NCBI RefSeq assembly: GCF_010614725.1
Contig: NZ_JAAEHL010000014.1
Span: 101,724 to 165,723, forward strand
Length of the DNA stretch: 64,000 nucleotides
Reading direction: 5' to 3'
Source of the DNA: Flavobacterium ajazii
GTDB lineage: Bacteria; Bacteroidota; Bacteroidia; Flavobacteriales; Flavobacteriaceae
Positions 35,491 to 44,107 of this stretch are shown one piece after another; position 1 is the stretch's first letter; the number at the start of each line of letters is the position of its first letter. A program made the position numbers and the translations under genes. The notes under the pieces were generated by a model. It ran no database searches, was not told where the DNA came from, and worked only from the letters and a program-made list of their open reading frames with translations.

Positions 35491-36307
35491 GCTAACAATC
35501 ATTACCATAAATTATAATAATAATTTCGGATTGATTAAAACAATTGAAAGTATTATCAATCAAACCTGGACCGATTTTGAGTTTATTATTATTGATGGTG
35601 GAAGTACAGACGAAAGCCTACAAACTATAAAAAAATACGAGAGATATATTAGCTATTGGGTTTCAGAAAAGAATAAAGGAGTTTATGATGCCATGAACAA
35701 AGGGATTCAGTTAGCTAAAGGTACCTTTGTTAATTTCATGAATAGCGGTAATTATTTTTACAACAATACAGTTTTAGAAGAAATTCATCATAAATTTAAA
35801 AGCGATGTTGGGATTCTGTATGGTGATTCATTTTATTTTAATGAAGCTGGTTATGACAGAATAGAGAAAACACCTTCAAAATTAACATTTTCGCATTTTG
35901 TTAATTCAGGAATTAATCATCAGGCAAGCTTTATTAAACGTGATTTGTTTTTAAAACATTTTATGTATAACATCCAATACAAAATTTCTTCTGATTGGGA
36001 ATTTTTTATTTATGCAATATGTAAAAAAAACGAACCATACGAATGTTTGCACAAAACGATTTGTTACTATGATTTCTCCGGAATTTCAGCAATTCCGGAA
36101 AATTTACATATATACCACCAGGAAAGAGAAACAATAATGAAAAAGCATTTTTCATCATTCTATGAAGATTTTGGATATTATAATACTGTAATTGACCGAA
36201 GAATTCGAAAGGTGTTAAGGATACAAAATAATAAAATATTGTGGAGTATTCTGAAGTTTTTTGTTTCAGTTTTTATTTTTATCCTGCCTAAAAGAAATAA
36301 AATTTAA
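35483..36307 (+). CDS. Glycosyltransferase family 2, WcaE-like paralogue 2 with altered metal motif
   Basis: The 274-residue paralogue has LTIITINYNNNFGL, IIIDGGSTDESLQTI and SEKNKGVYDAMNKGI, the same frame as its two relatives. However, the metal-site motif reads FMNSGNYFY where the others have FMNSGD, so the acidic residue is Asn. This could lower or abolish metal-dependent transfer, or mark a different mechanism. Everything downstream (SSDWEFFIYAIC) is intact. It overlaps the upstream GT4 by 8 bases. Confidence 0.88.
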   Translation: MVKLTIITINYNNNFGLIKTIESIINQTWTDFEFIIIDGGSTDESLQTIKKYERYISYWVSEKNKGVYDAMNKGIQLAKGTFVNFMNSGNYFYNNTVLEEIHHKFKSDVGILYGDSFYFNEAGYDRIEKTPSKLTFSHFVNSGINHQASFIKRDLFLKHFMYNIQYKISSDWEFFIYAICKKNEPYECLHKTICYYDFSGISAIPENLHIYHQERETIMKKHFSSFYEDFGYYNTVIDRRIRKVLRIQNNKILWSILKFFVSVFIFILPKRNKI

Positions 36308-36369
36308 TCAGGTTTTTTATGTCCTCTATTTATTGTAAAAAACTTTTTAAAATAAAATTACCTTAAACG

Positions 36370-37182
36370 ATGCCTCCAAAAATTTCCATAATTACAATAA
36401 ATTATAATGACATAAAAGGTTTAGAAAAAACCATTAAAAGTATTATACACCAAACTCAAAACAATTATGAATTTATTGTTATTGATGGTGGCAGTACAGA
36501 TGGCGGAAAAGAATTAATTGAAAGATATTCTGAAAAAATAGATTTTTGGGTTTCAGAACCTGATTCAGGAGTTTATAATGCAATGAACAAAGGTATAAAA
36601 GCTGCAACAGGTGATTTTATTATTTTTATGAATAGCGGAGATACTTTTTATGAAAATACTGTTTTGGAAAAAGTAAATCCTTTATTAGTGGACGACTTTG
36701 ATATTTATTATGGTGATAATTATAAGGTGAAACAAAATTCTAAAAGAAAGAAAACATATCCTGAAAAATTGTCTTTTTCTTTTTTTTATAATAGCTGCAT
36801 AAATCATCAGTCAACATTTATAAGAAGGCAGCTATTTTTTGATTATTTTTTATATAATGAAAAATTTAAAATAGTAGCAGATTGGGAGTTTTTTATCTAT
36901 ACTATTTGTGTAGAAAACAGGCCTTCTAAATATTTAAAAATGACTATTTGTAATTATGATTTTACCGGTATTTCGTCTAAAAAGGAAAATAAATCTATTG
37001 CTGACTCAGAAAAACAAATAGTTTTCGATAAGTATTTCCCTCTTTTCACAGAGGATTATAAATTAGTAAGTACAATCAAATCTAAGAGAATACAGCAAAT
37101 TCTTTACATTAAAACATTCCCGACGATATGGAAATTATTTAAAGTGATTATTAATTTTTTAGCACTTCTGGCAAAAAAATAA
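36370..37182 (+). CDS. Glycosyltransferase family 2, WcaE-like paralogue 3
   Basis: The 270-residue GT-A enzyme has ISIITINYNDIKGLEKTI at its start, IVIDGGSTDGGKELI near 30, SEPDSGVYNAMNKGIKAA near 60, FMNSGDTFY near 84 and ADWEFFIYTIC near 167. It keeps the acidic residue lost in paralogue 2. The three copies have probably arisen by duplication within the locus, each adding a different residue or linkage to a repeat unit. Confidence 0.9.
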   Translation: MPPKISIITINYNDIKGLEKTIKSIIHQTQNNYEFIVIDGGSTDGGKELIERYSEKIDFWVSEPDSGVYNAMNKGIKAATGDFIIFMNSGDTFYENTVLEKVNPLLVDDFDIYYGDNYKVKQNSKRKKTYPEKLSFSFFYNSCINHQSTFIRRQLFFDYFLYNEKFKIVADWEFFIYTICVENRPSKYLKMTICNYDFTGISSKKENKSIADSEKQIVFDKYFPLFTEDYKLVSTIKSKRIQQILYIKTFPTIWKLFKVIINFLALLAKK

Positions 37183-37522
37183 ATGTTATCATAATCAAAA
37201 AAATCTACAAAAAAATCTACAAAAAAATAGTATTATTTACGCAACCATTCAAAGAAATTAGGCTCTTATATACAAACAAGTGTTCTTTCAAATAGAAGCT
37301 TTGTTTTGAAGTGTTTGTTGTATAAATATTAATAATTTTGTTTAAAATCGATTAAATTATCAAGCAATTCCTATAAATATTAACAGATGAAGCACAACAT
37401 AATTAACTAAAAACACGTTTAATTAATTATGCAGATTGCAGTTTGTCATTGTCAATTTTATAATTCAGAGTTGTGAAATAATTTTTTGATATTCTCAATT
37501 TGTTTATTAAAAAATAAATAAT
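37183..37522. other. 340-base non-coding stretch in the glycan locus
   Basis: No plausible reading frame is seen. It contains a tandem AAAAAAATCTAC x2, a loose inverted repeat around 37268-37324 (TATACAAACA against TGTTTGTTGTATA) that may act as a terminator for the genes before it, and TAATTTTG at 37333-37340, a candidate -7 box for the gene at 37523. It is extremely AT-rich. It may contain the remains of a lost gene, but none is recognisable. Confidence 0.5.
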
Positions 37523-38428
37523 ATGAAGAAAATTCACGTAGGTTTTCTGTTGTCATATGATTATGAAAAGCTAAAACTGTCAATTCCGCCTGTTTATAAA
37601 GCGGCAGATAAGATTTTTATTGCTGAAGATAGTAATAAGCTAACCTGGTCAGGAAATGAATTTGTTGTAGATAATTCTTTCTATGAATGGTTGAAAGAAT
37701 TTGATGTTGATAATAAAATTGAGTTTTATAGAGATAATTTCTATATTCCGGAACTAACAGCAATTGAAAACGATACACGAGAACGTCATTTGCTTTCTTT
37801 GAAAATGGGTATTGGAAATTGGTTGATTCAGATAGACAGTGATGAATATTTTATTGATTTTGAGAGTTTTGTTTCAAATTTAAGAAAGTACGATCATTAT
37901 CTCGATGAACCCGAAAAAAATAAAATTCAGTTTGCCTGTTTTTGGTTGATTATTTATAAGTATACAAAAGAAGGAACTCTTTTTGTTGACAAACCAATGA
38001 AGTCTGTTTTTGCTACTAATTATCCTAATTATAAATGTGCCAGACGAACCAACGAAAGGACAATTTATTTTGACAATTTAGTTTTGCATGAATCAATTGC
38101 CAGAACCGAAGAACAGCTTGTGTGTAAACTCAAGAATTGGGGACATAATAATGAAGTGAATGAAGATTTTCTTAAAAAATGGGTAACGGTAAATGAAACA
38201 AATTATAATCAATTTGAGGACTTTTATTATATAAATCCGAAAAGGTGGAGAAAACTGGATTATTTGCCTACCAGACGATTTGAAGATATAAAAAAGTATA
38301 TAAATGTAAAATCTAACCTGCAAGTATCCAGAGAATATTTGTTATTGAAAAATTTTGGTCAATGGTTTAAGTTTTTTTGCAGAAAAAAAGCATTAGAATT
38401 TAATTTTATTACTGGTTTTTTCCATTAA
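37523..38428 (+). CDS. Putative GT-A glycosyltransferase of the glycan locus
   Basis: The 301-residue protein shows an N-terminal KKIHVGFLLSYDYEKLKLSIPPVY and a central MGIGNWLIQIDSDEYFIDF, where DSDE is a DxD-type metal motif of GT-A glycosyltransferases. KMGIGNWL before it is typical of GT2-like enzymes handling a nucleotide sugar. Two further conserved-looking regions are NYKCARRTNERT and LVLHESIARTEEQL. It is separated from the preceding GTs by 340 bases and followed by a terminator, so it has its own transcript. Exact family not recognised. Confidence 0.7.
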   Translation: MKKIHVGFLLSYDYEKLKLSIPPVYKAADKIFIAEDSNKLTWSGNEFVVDNSFYEWLKEFDVDNKIEFYRDNFYIPELTAIENDTRERHLLSLKMGIGNWLIQIDSDEYFIDFESFVSNLRKYDHYLDEPEKNKIQFACFWLIIYKYTKEGTLFVDKPMKSVFATNYPNYKCARRTNERTIYFDNLVLHESIARTEEQLVCKLKNWGHNNEVNEDFLKKWVTVNETNYNQFEDFYYINPKRWRKLDYLPTRRFEDIKKYINVKSNLQVSREYLLLKNFGQWFKFFCRKKALEFNFITGFFH

Positions 38429-38460
38429 TCACTTTGTTTGAATTTGATATTGAAGTAACA

Positions 38461-38494
38461 AAAAAACCGGTATAATTTTATAGCCGGTTTTTTT
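38461..38494. terminator. Bidirectional terminator
   Basis: AAAAAACCGG (38461-38470) is perfectly complementary to CCGGTTTTTT (38484-38493), with an inner TATAA/TTATA extension. It provides A/T tails on both strands and lies between two convergent genes. Confidence 0.9.
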
Positions 38495-38520
38495 ATTGTA
38501 AATCAATGATATATCTGAAC

Positions 38521-39363
38521 TTATTTTATTTTGTAGAGTCCAAGTGCTTTTTTTATTTTTTTGCTGGATAAAACCATTTTGACATACAGCATGTTTTTTA
38601 AACTCAAAAAATACCAGTCTTTATAGGGTATGATTTTTTGAGTTATTAAATTATCCAGTTCTTCAGAAACAATAAATTCATTTTTAACATCCTGCCATTT
38701 TACATTGTCATAACCATCAAATTCATTGACTTTGTTTTTTTCATGAATGATTGACATCCAAAGTCTTTTATCGGTTACCTGAATAATCCTGCTTTCTTTT
38801 TTCCATTGTGTGTGGTCGTTAAACCAGACTGTTTTTGGATTTTCATTTTTTTCAATAAGGCTTATAAAAGGATTGAAAACATGTTCTTTTTTACCTAAAA
38901 TATAAGTTGGTTTTATTTGAAGTGAATATCCTTTGATAACATCTATTGCAAGGAAATTCTGAGAAGCAAATTTTTTCTGAATTTCATCTATAAAAAACCG
39001 GCTGATAACATCATCGTTATCAATTCGCGTAGAAATAAGGTAAGGCTTGTCGTTAGAGACAGCTTTTTGTATTTCAGGATAAAATTCATTCATTCCGTTA
39101 ATAAAAAACAGTTTGATATTATTTGTATCCGAAGTCAAATCGATTATTTTGTTTTTATACTTTTCTGCAGTTGTAATATCTAAATAAATTAGCCATGTAA
39201 AATTTTTGTTGGTTTGTGCTTTAACAGATGGCAGGCAAAAATTTTCAAAGAGCCACATTCTGTCTTCCATCCATGCATCAGTCAGGAGTTCCTCGTTGTT
39301 TTTGGTTACATCCCAATTAGGATTTTTAAGATTAAATCGGGTGATGAGATAGTGTTCGAACAT
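38521..39363 (-). CDS. Putative rhamnosyl transferase-like glycosyltransferase
   Basis: The 280-residue protein resembles the putative rhamnosyltransferase family (PF11316 as I remember it). It starts MFEHYLITRFNLK, has WMEDRMWLFENFCLPSVKAQTNKNFTWLIYLD near 30-61, and STRIDNDDVISRFFIDEI near 115 with a DxDD metal site. It is transcribed opposite to the rest of the locus, between a plus-strand GT and a kinase. The donor is not established for this family. Confidence 0.8.
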   Translation of the reverse strand: MFEHYLITRFNLKNPNWDVTKNNEELLTDAWMEDRMWLFENFCLPSVKAQTNKNFTWLIYLDITTAEKYKNKIIDLTSDTNNIKLFFINGMNEFYPEIQKAVSNDKPYLISTRIDNDDVISRFFIDEIQKKFASQNFLAIDVIKGYSLQIKPTYILGKKEHVFNPFISLIEKNENPKTVWFNDHTQWKKESRIIQVTDKRLWMSIIHEKNKVNEFDGYDNVKWQDVKNEFIVSEELDNLITQKIIPYKDWYFLSLKNMLYVKMVLSSKKIKKALGLYKIK

Positions 39364-39396
39364 TTGTGAATTTTTATGAGATACTAAATAACTTTG
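39363..39396 (+). promoter_or_regulatory. Consensus Bacteroidota promoter of the kinase-GT2 operon
   Basis: TTTG at 39363-39366, a 22-base spacer and TAACTTTG at 39389-39396 match the TTG-N17-23-TAnnTTTG consensus in full. The expected start is about 19 bases before the TTG start codon at 39419. Confidence 0.7.
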
Positions 39397-39418
39397 TGTG
39401 TAAAATTAAATTAATTAT

Positions 39419-40234
39419 TTGAAGGGTAAAATTCAAATCGCTACTTTTGTAAAAAACATAAAAAGGGATCAAATGCATGAAGTTTATCATCATAATTTTC
39501 TAAGCAAAAAGGAGGAAATAAAGGATGCGATAGAAAATTATGAAACAAAAGGAACGCTGTTTGTTGATGGGAAGAGGAACAAAATCAAAACATTTGATTT
39601 AGGAGAAATAACACTCAATGTAAAATCTTTTAAGGTTCCGAATTTTATAAACAAAATAGTTTATGCTTTTTTCAGACCTTCAAAAGCCCGTCGTTCTTAT
39701 GAATTTGCCAATATTCTTGTTGAAAAAGAAATAGGTACTCCGGCTCCAATAGCTTATTTTGAGAATTTTAAGGGAGTGCTTTTGGATAGCTATTATGTTT
39801 GTGAACAAGTTTATCCTGATTTGACTTTTAGGGAATTAACTAATGATTTTGATTATCCTGATCATGAAATAATTTTGAGGCAGTTTACCAAATTTACGTT
39901 TAATCTGCATCAAAACGGAATTGAGTTTTTAGATCATACGCCCGGTAATACTTTAATTAAAAAAAATCCTGCGGGTTCTTATTCCTTTTTTCTGGTTGAT
40001 TTGAACAGAATGAAATTTCATAAAGAAATGAGTCTGAACCAAAGAATTCTGAACTTTTCAAAATTAACCCCAAACAGAAAGATTGTTGAAGTGATGAGCG
40101 ACGAATATGCTAAACTTTACGGAGCTTCTTATAATGAGGTTTTAAAAGTAATGATAACTGGAGCAGAAGCTTTCAGGGATAAGTTTCATCGCAAAAAGCG
40201 TATAAAAAAAGCATTAAAATTTTGGAAAAAATAA
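39419..40234 (+). CDS. Lipopolysaccharide core kinase (KdkA/WaaP-like)
   Basis: The 271-residue protein has the fold markers of the LPS-kinase family: TLFVDGKRNKIKTFDLGEITLNVKSF near 43 with the ATP-binding Lys, FRPSKARRSYEFANIL near 88 and GTPAPIAYFE near 108. The catalytic loop is EFLDHTPGNTLI (Asp near 177, Asn near 182), then FFLVDLNRM near 196 with the metal-binding Asp. It should phosphorylate Kdo or heptose of LPS at the cytoplasmic membrane face. The His normally two residues before the catalytic Asp (HxDxxPxN) is Phe here. Translation seems to start at TTG, since the first ATG would cut into the conserved N-terminal region. Confidence 0.82.
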   Translation: MKGKIQIATFVKNIKRDQMHEVYHHNFLSKKEEIKDAIENYETKGTLFVDGKRNKIKTFDLGEITLNVKSFKVPNFINKIVYAFFRPSKARRSYEFANILVEKEIGTPAPIAYFENFKGVLLDSYYVCEQVYPDLTFRELTNDFDYPDHEIILRQFTKFTFNLHQNGIEFLDHTPGNTLIKKNPAGSYSFFLVDLNRMKFHKEMSLNQRILNFSKLTPNRKIVEVMSDEYAKLYGASYNEVLKVMITGAEAFRDKFHRKKRIKKALKFWKK

Positions 40235-41067
40235 TGGGCGATACCAATAAAAATATAAAAGCATCTGTAATAATGAGTACTTATAATGCCGAGGAATGGC
40301 TTGAAAAAGTTATTTGGGGCTTTAGTATTCAGACTGAAACCGACTTCGAAATTATTATTGCCGATGATGGTTCAAAGCCGAAAACAAAGGAATTATTGGA
40401 TTCATTGAGAACTCAGATTTCGATGCCGTTGGTACACGTATGGCAGGAAGATAATGGTTTTCAGAAATCACAGATTTTGAATAAGGCAATAATAGCTTCC
40501 AGTTCAGATTATCTTATTTTTACAGATGGAGACTGTATTCCGAGGAAAGACTTTGTAGCAACTCATTTGGAATACAGAGAAAAAGGATATTTTCTTTCAG
40601 GAGGTTATTTTATGCTGCCGATGAGTATTTCAAAGGCAATTACCAAAAATGATATTCTATCGCAGAATTGTTTTGATGTAAAATGGCTTATTCAGAATGG
40701 TTTAAAAAAATCATTCAAAAATTCTAAATTGACGGCTTCAGGTTTCCTTGCTAAATTTCTAAATGCTGTAACTCCTACAAAAGCAACCTGGAACGGACAT
40801 AACGCATCAGGCTGGAAAGAAGATCTGGTTTTTATAAACGGCTTCAATCAGGAAATGCAGTACGGAGGACAGGATAGAGAATTAGGCGAAAGACTTTTTA
40901 ATAAAGGCCTTAAGTCTAAACAAATCCGCTATAGTGCTATTGTGGTGCATTTAGATCACGCAAGGGGTTATGTAAATGAAGCAACATGGAAGAAAAACTT
41001 CGCAATAAGGGAAAATACCAAAAAGAATAAAGTTGTAAAAACTACAATCGGTATCGATTCTAATTAG
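40234..41067 (+). CDS. Glycosyltransferase family 2 (galactosyl/DUF-type C-terminus)
   Basis: From the Met at 40234 the GT-A enzyme has 277 residues. ASVIMSTYNAEEWLEKVI, IIIADDGSKPKTKELLDSL and YLIFTDGDCIPRKDF (DGD metal motif near 96) define the catalytic half. Then NGHNASGWKEDLVFINGFNQEMQYGGQDRELGERL is the GT2 C-terminal module (Glyco_tranf_2_C type). Its ATG overlaps the kinase stop in a TAATG arrangement, so the two are coupled. It is likely a core-LPS sugar transferase. Its last 8 bases overlap the convergent GT9 gene. Confidence 0.9.
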   Translation: MGDTNKNIKASVIMSTYNAEEWLEKVIWGFSIQTETDFEIIIADDGSKPKTKELLDSLRTQISMPLVHVWQEDNGFQKSQILNKAIIASSSDYLIFTDGDCIPRKDFVATHLEYREKGYFLSGGYFMLPMSISKAITKNDILSQNCFDVKWLIQNGLKKSFKNSKLTASGFLAKFLNAVTPTKATWNGHNASGWKEDLVFINGFNQEMQYGGQDRELGERLFNKGLKSKQIRYSAIVVHLDHARGYVNEATWKKNFAIRENTKKNKVVKTTIGIDSN

Positions 41068-42118
41068 TTTTCAAATATTCTTCTAAACTCGGAATAATTA
41101 AATCAGGTGTAAAAGCCTGATACAAATCCATAGCATGATTTTTCATTTCTTTGGCAGATTTTTTACCATATAATTCAGGTTTTAAGTCTTTCAAATGCAC
41201 TGAAACGTTTTTTATTCCGTCATCAAAACTATTCCATGCTTCTTTTTTAATCCAGGTCGAAAAAATAGTAAATGTTGGCTTGTTTAATGCTTTTGCCATA
41301 TTTACAGCCCCGCCTTCATTACCAATCAAAGCATCACAGTGATAGGTAATGGATAAAAACTCCCTGATGGATTTTGGAACAATATCTATTTTGATATTTT
41401 TTTGTGTCTCAGGCAGGCATAAATTGAAGACTTCCTGGGCTTCTTTTAATTGAGATGGAATGTAATTGAATAACAATGTAGCATTCGTATCCGAAACAAT
41501 TTTATCCAAAAGCCGGGCCATATATGTGCTTGGATAGGTTTTTGTTTTTCCGCTTCCTAAAACACCTATCATGTATATTTTTTTAGAGAAATCAATTTGA
41601 TTCTGAATCAGAATTTGTTTTCCGTTTTCAATTTCAGATTCTTTGAGAAAGATTTCAGGTTTGATTTTTAGCGGTTTTTTCAGATCAAAAGACTCTAATA
41701 AGAGCATTCTGTTTTCTAAGGCTAGTCCCGCAGTTGTTTTAGGTACAGAGAGTTCTTTAACCGTATTTGTGTAAATAAGATTAGTGTAAGATTTATAAAA
41801 ACCGATTTTTGTTTTCGCTCCGGAAAAAGCCACAATCATATTGCTTTCAAGCTTTCCATAAGCATCAATAATAATATCGTATTTTGATTTTCTGATCTTA
41901 AGGCAAAATTTCAAAAGTTCAATTTTACTTTTTTTAGCCTCATCAGTAAAAAGTATAAGATTATCAATATTTGGATTGTTTTCAACAACCGGACTGGTAA
42001 ACGGATAAATTAAATAATCTATTTGTGCTGTTGGATATTCATTTTTTAACGTGTTGCAAATTGTTGAAGTCGCGAGCACATCGCCAATCATTTTTTGTTG
42101 AATTACAAGTATCTTCAT
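41060..42118 (-). CDS. Glycosyltransferase family 9 (heptosyltransferase-like)
   Basis: From the Met at 42118 the protein has 352 residues and starts MKILVIQQKMIGDVLATSTI, the GT9 N-terminal motif with a conserved Gly-Asp. IGVLGSGKTKTYPSTYMARLLDKI near 192 and DALIGNEGGAVNMAKALNKPTFTIF near 280 form the ADP-heptose-binding region. It adds a heptose or similar sugar to the LPS inner core. The 29-residue in-frame extension up to 42205 crosses the dapD terminator and is not real. Confidence 0.9.
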   Translation of the reverse strand: MKILVIQQKMIGDVLATSTICNTLKNEYPTAQIDYLIYPFTSPVVENNPNIDNLILFTDEAKKSKIELLKFCLKIRKSKYDIIIDAYGKLESNMIVAFSGAKTKIGFYKSYTNLIYTNTVKELSVPKTTAGLALENRMLLLESFDLKKPLKIKPEIFLKESEIENGKQILIQNQIDFSKKIYMIGVLGSGKTKTYPSTYMARLLDKIVSDTNATLLFNYIPSQLKEAQEVFNLCLPETQKNIKIDIVPKSIREFLSITYHCDALIGNEGGAVNMAKALNKPTFTIFSTWIKKEAWNSFDDGIKNVSVHLKDLKPELYGKKSAKEMKNHAMDLYQAFTPDLIIPSLEEYLKTN

Positions 42119-42183
42119 ATAGAAATCGAATCTTTTAAGAGAGTACAAATTGAAGGAAAAAAAATCAATTAAGATTAGTTTTA

Positions 42184-42230
42184 AAATAAAAATTCCAAAT
42201 TCCAATCATGATTTTGGAATTTGGAATTTT
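42184..42230 (-). terminator. Terminator of dapD with 17-base perfect stem
   Basis: AAAATTCCAAATTCCAA (42189-42205) pairs perfectly with 42214-42230 around an 8-base loop. A T-rich tail (TTTATTTT) follows on the minus strand. Confidence 0.85.
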
Positions 42231-42248
42231 AAAATATTGAAATTTAAA

Positions 42249-43064
42249 TTATACTGCTACGTCGTATTCACGTAACGCATTATTTAATGAAGTTTTCAAA
42301 TCTGTAGATGGTTTACGTGTACCAATAATTAAAGCACATGGAACCTGATATTCACCTGCGGCGAATTTTTTAGTATAACTTCCAGGGATTACAACAGAAC
42401 GTGCTGGTACAAAACCTTTCATTTCAACTGGTTCATCTCCTGTAATATCAATGATTTTTGTTGAAGCAGTCAAACATACATTTGCTCCTAATACGGCTTC
42501 TTTACCTACGTGAACTCCTTCTACAACGATACAACGTGAACCGATAAAAGCACCATCCTCGATGATAACAGGAGCAGCCTGTAATGGCTCTAAAACACCT
42601 CCGATACCAACTCCACCGCTTAAGTGAACGTCTTTACCAATTTGAGCACAGCTACCAACAGTAGCCCAGGTATCAACCATAGTTCCGGCATCAACATAAG
42701 CCCCGATATTTACATAGCTAGGCATCATAATCACACCGCTTGAAATAAATGAGCCATAACGCGCAGAAGCTCCAGGAACTACACGAACTCCTTTGGTAGC
42801 ATAGTCTTTTTTCAATTCCATTTTGTCATGGTATTCAAAAACTCCTGCTTCCCATGTTTCCATTTTTTGAATAGGGAAGTACATTACTACTGCTTTTTTT
42901 ACCCATTCGTTTACCTGCCATCCGTCACCTTTTGGTTCGGCAACACGAAGTTTTCCAGCATCCAATAATTCGATAACTTCTCTGATAGCATCAGTAGTTG
43001 CTGTTTCCTGCAATAAAGCTCTGTTTTCCCAAGCTTGTTCAATTATAGTTTGTAAAGAACTCAT
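42249..43064 (-). CDS. dapD: 2,3,4,5-tetrahydropyridine-2,6-dicarboxylate N-succinyltransferase
   Basis: From the Met at 43064 the enzyme has 271 residues. It succinylates tetrahydrodipicolinate in the lysine/diaminopimelate pathway. The N-terminal helical part MSSLQTIIEQAWENRALL is typical. The left-handed beta-helix runs from about 105 to 235, with PGASARYGSFISSGVIMMPSYVNIGAYVDAGTMVDTWATVGSCAQIG (active-site Asp in AYVDAGT) and VGIGGVLEPLQAAPVIIEDGAFIGSRCIVVEGV. The C-terminal region VPCALIIGTRKPSTDLKTSLN is also conserved. It is a single gene with its own promoter and terminator. Confidence 0.96.
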   Translation of the reverse strand: MSSLQTIIEQAWENRALLQETATTDAIREVIELLDAGKLRVAEPKGDGWQVNEWVKKAVVMYFPIQKMETWEAGVFEYHDKMELKKDYATKGVRVVPGASARYGSFISSGVIMMPSYVNIGAYVDAGTMVDTWATVGSCAQIGKDVHLSGGVGIGGVLEPLQAAPVIIEDGAFIGSRCIVVEGVHVGKEAVLGANVCLTASTKIIDITGDEPVEMKGFVPARSVVIPGSYTKKFAAGEYQVPCALIIGTRKPSTDLKTSLNNALREYDVAV

Positions 43065-43081
43065 AATGTTTAAATTTTTGG

Positions 43082-43110
43082 CAAAGATAGCGCATTTGAA
43101 TAAAATCAAA
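43082..43110 (-). promoter_or_regulatory. Consensus promoter of dapD
   Basis: On the minus strand TTTG (43110-43107) is followed after 17 bases by TATCTTTG (43089-43082), a full match to TTTG-N17-23-TAnnTTTG. The predicted leader is about 14 bases. Confidence 0.7.
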
Positions 43111-43254
43111 AAGGCAAATCAATTTGAAAATGTTATAAATATAACTTTTTGTTTTTAATTTGAAGGATTATGATAAACTGAAATGTTTTTGAAAATGCAA
43201 TTTCTTTATTATTATTTCATGATAAAAATCAGATTTCATGATTTTTATTCAGAT

Positions 43255-43262
43255 TAATTTTG
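43255..43262 (+). promoter_or_regulatory. Putative -7 box of the PAS-domain gene
   Basis: TAATTTTG matches TAnnTTTG and lies 63 bases before the ATG at 43326. Confidence 0.45.
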
Positions 43263-43325
43263 CGCAATAATTCCTGAGACAAATTAAGGAATTGAAATAT
43301 AGTTTTAAATTAATCAAGCCGAAAA

Positions 43326-43955
43326 ATGAATCAGGAGAATCAATTTCAAAACAGAACTGCAGTTATTGACAAAGAAGTCACGTGGGACAAAACGCAAGTA
43401 ATTATGAGTAAAACAAATGCTTTTGGTATTATAGAATATGCCAACGAAGTTTTTGTTGATGTTTGTGGTTATGAAGATTATGAACTAATGGGGCAGCCAC
43501 ATAATATTATTCGTCATCCGGATATGCCAAAAGTTATTTTTAAAGTGCTTTGGGAGAATCTGAAACAAGGAAAAAACTTTCATGCAATTGTAAAAAATTT
43601 AGCGAAATCGGGAAGATACTACTGGGTAATTACAGATTTTGATATTGCAAGGGATGAAAACGGTGTAATTGTAAATTATTTTGCAAGAAGACAGGCTGTT
43701 CCTCAGGAAGTTGTTTCATTGCATATTGAGCCTCTTTATAAAAAATTGCTGCAAATTGAAGCTGCCAGCGGTGTCGAGTTCAGTGAAAAATATTTAATCG
43801 GATTCCTGGAAGAAAAAAAGAGAAGTTATATTGAGTATATTAAGGAGTTGATTTATGAGCATGAAAAAGCGCAGTCAAAATTTGCTCAATATGAACTCAA
43901 AGAAGAAGACGAAGAAGAGGGAAAAGGTTTTTTTAAAAGGTTATTTGGTAGGTAA
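43326..43955 (+). CDS. Aer-like PAS-domain protein
   Basis: The 209-residue soluble protein has one PAS domain (about 25-125). It contains GIIEYANEVFVDVCGYEDYELMGQPHNIIRHPDMPKVIF and WENLKQGKNFHAIVKNLAKSGRYYWVITDFDIARDENG, the FAD-binding type seen in the aerotaxis receptor Aer. It continues into a charged helical tail ending EEGKGFFKRLFGR. No methyl-accepting or kinase domain is attached, so it is a stand-alone sensor. It may sense redox state, but no partner is adjacent. Confidence 0.87.
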   Translation: MNQENQFQNRTAVIDKEVTWDKTQVIMSKTNAFGIIEYANEVFVDVCGYEDYELMGQPHNIIRHPDMPKVIFKVLWENLKQGKNFHAIVKNLAKSGRYYWVITDFDIARDENGVIVNYFARRQAVPQEVVSLHIEPLYKKLLQIEAASGVEFSEKYLIGFLEEKKRSYIEYIKELIYEHEKAQSKFAQYELKEEDEEEGKGFFKRLFGR

Positions 43956-43996
43956 TACTTTTAATAATTAATTTTTTAGTTGTTTTAAATTTGGTT

Positions 43997-44032
43997 AAAA
44001 ATCCGTTTTGAATTTTTCAGAGCGGATTTTTT
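43997..44032 (+). terminator. Rho-independent terminator of the PAS gene
   Basis: AAAAATCCG (43997-44005) pairs with CGGATTTTT (44023-44031), followed by a T run, 42 bases after the PAS stop codon. Confidence 0.8.
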
Positions 44033-44107
44033 GCAGTCTAAATATTTGGGTAGATATAGTTAGGTAAAAAGGTCATAACTTTAGGATACCAATTTAAAAT
44101 AAGTATC

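Noticed and set aside
41060..42205. Long start for the GT9 gene at 42205
   Set aside because: The added 29 residues cross the dapD terminator stem at 42189-42230. The GT9 motif begins exactly at the Met at 42118.
43065..43109. 15-residue N-terminal extension of dapD
   Set aside because: It overlaps the consensus promoter at 43082-43110 and the conserved protein starts at 43064.
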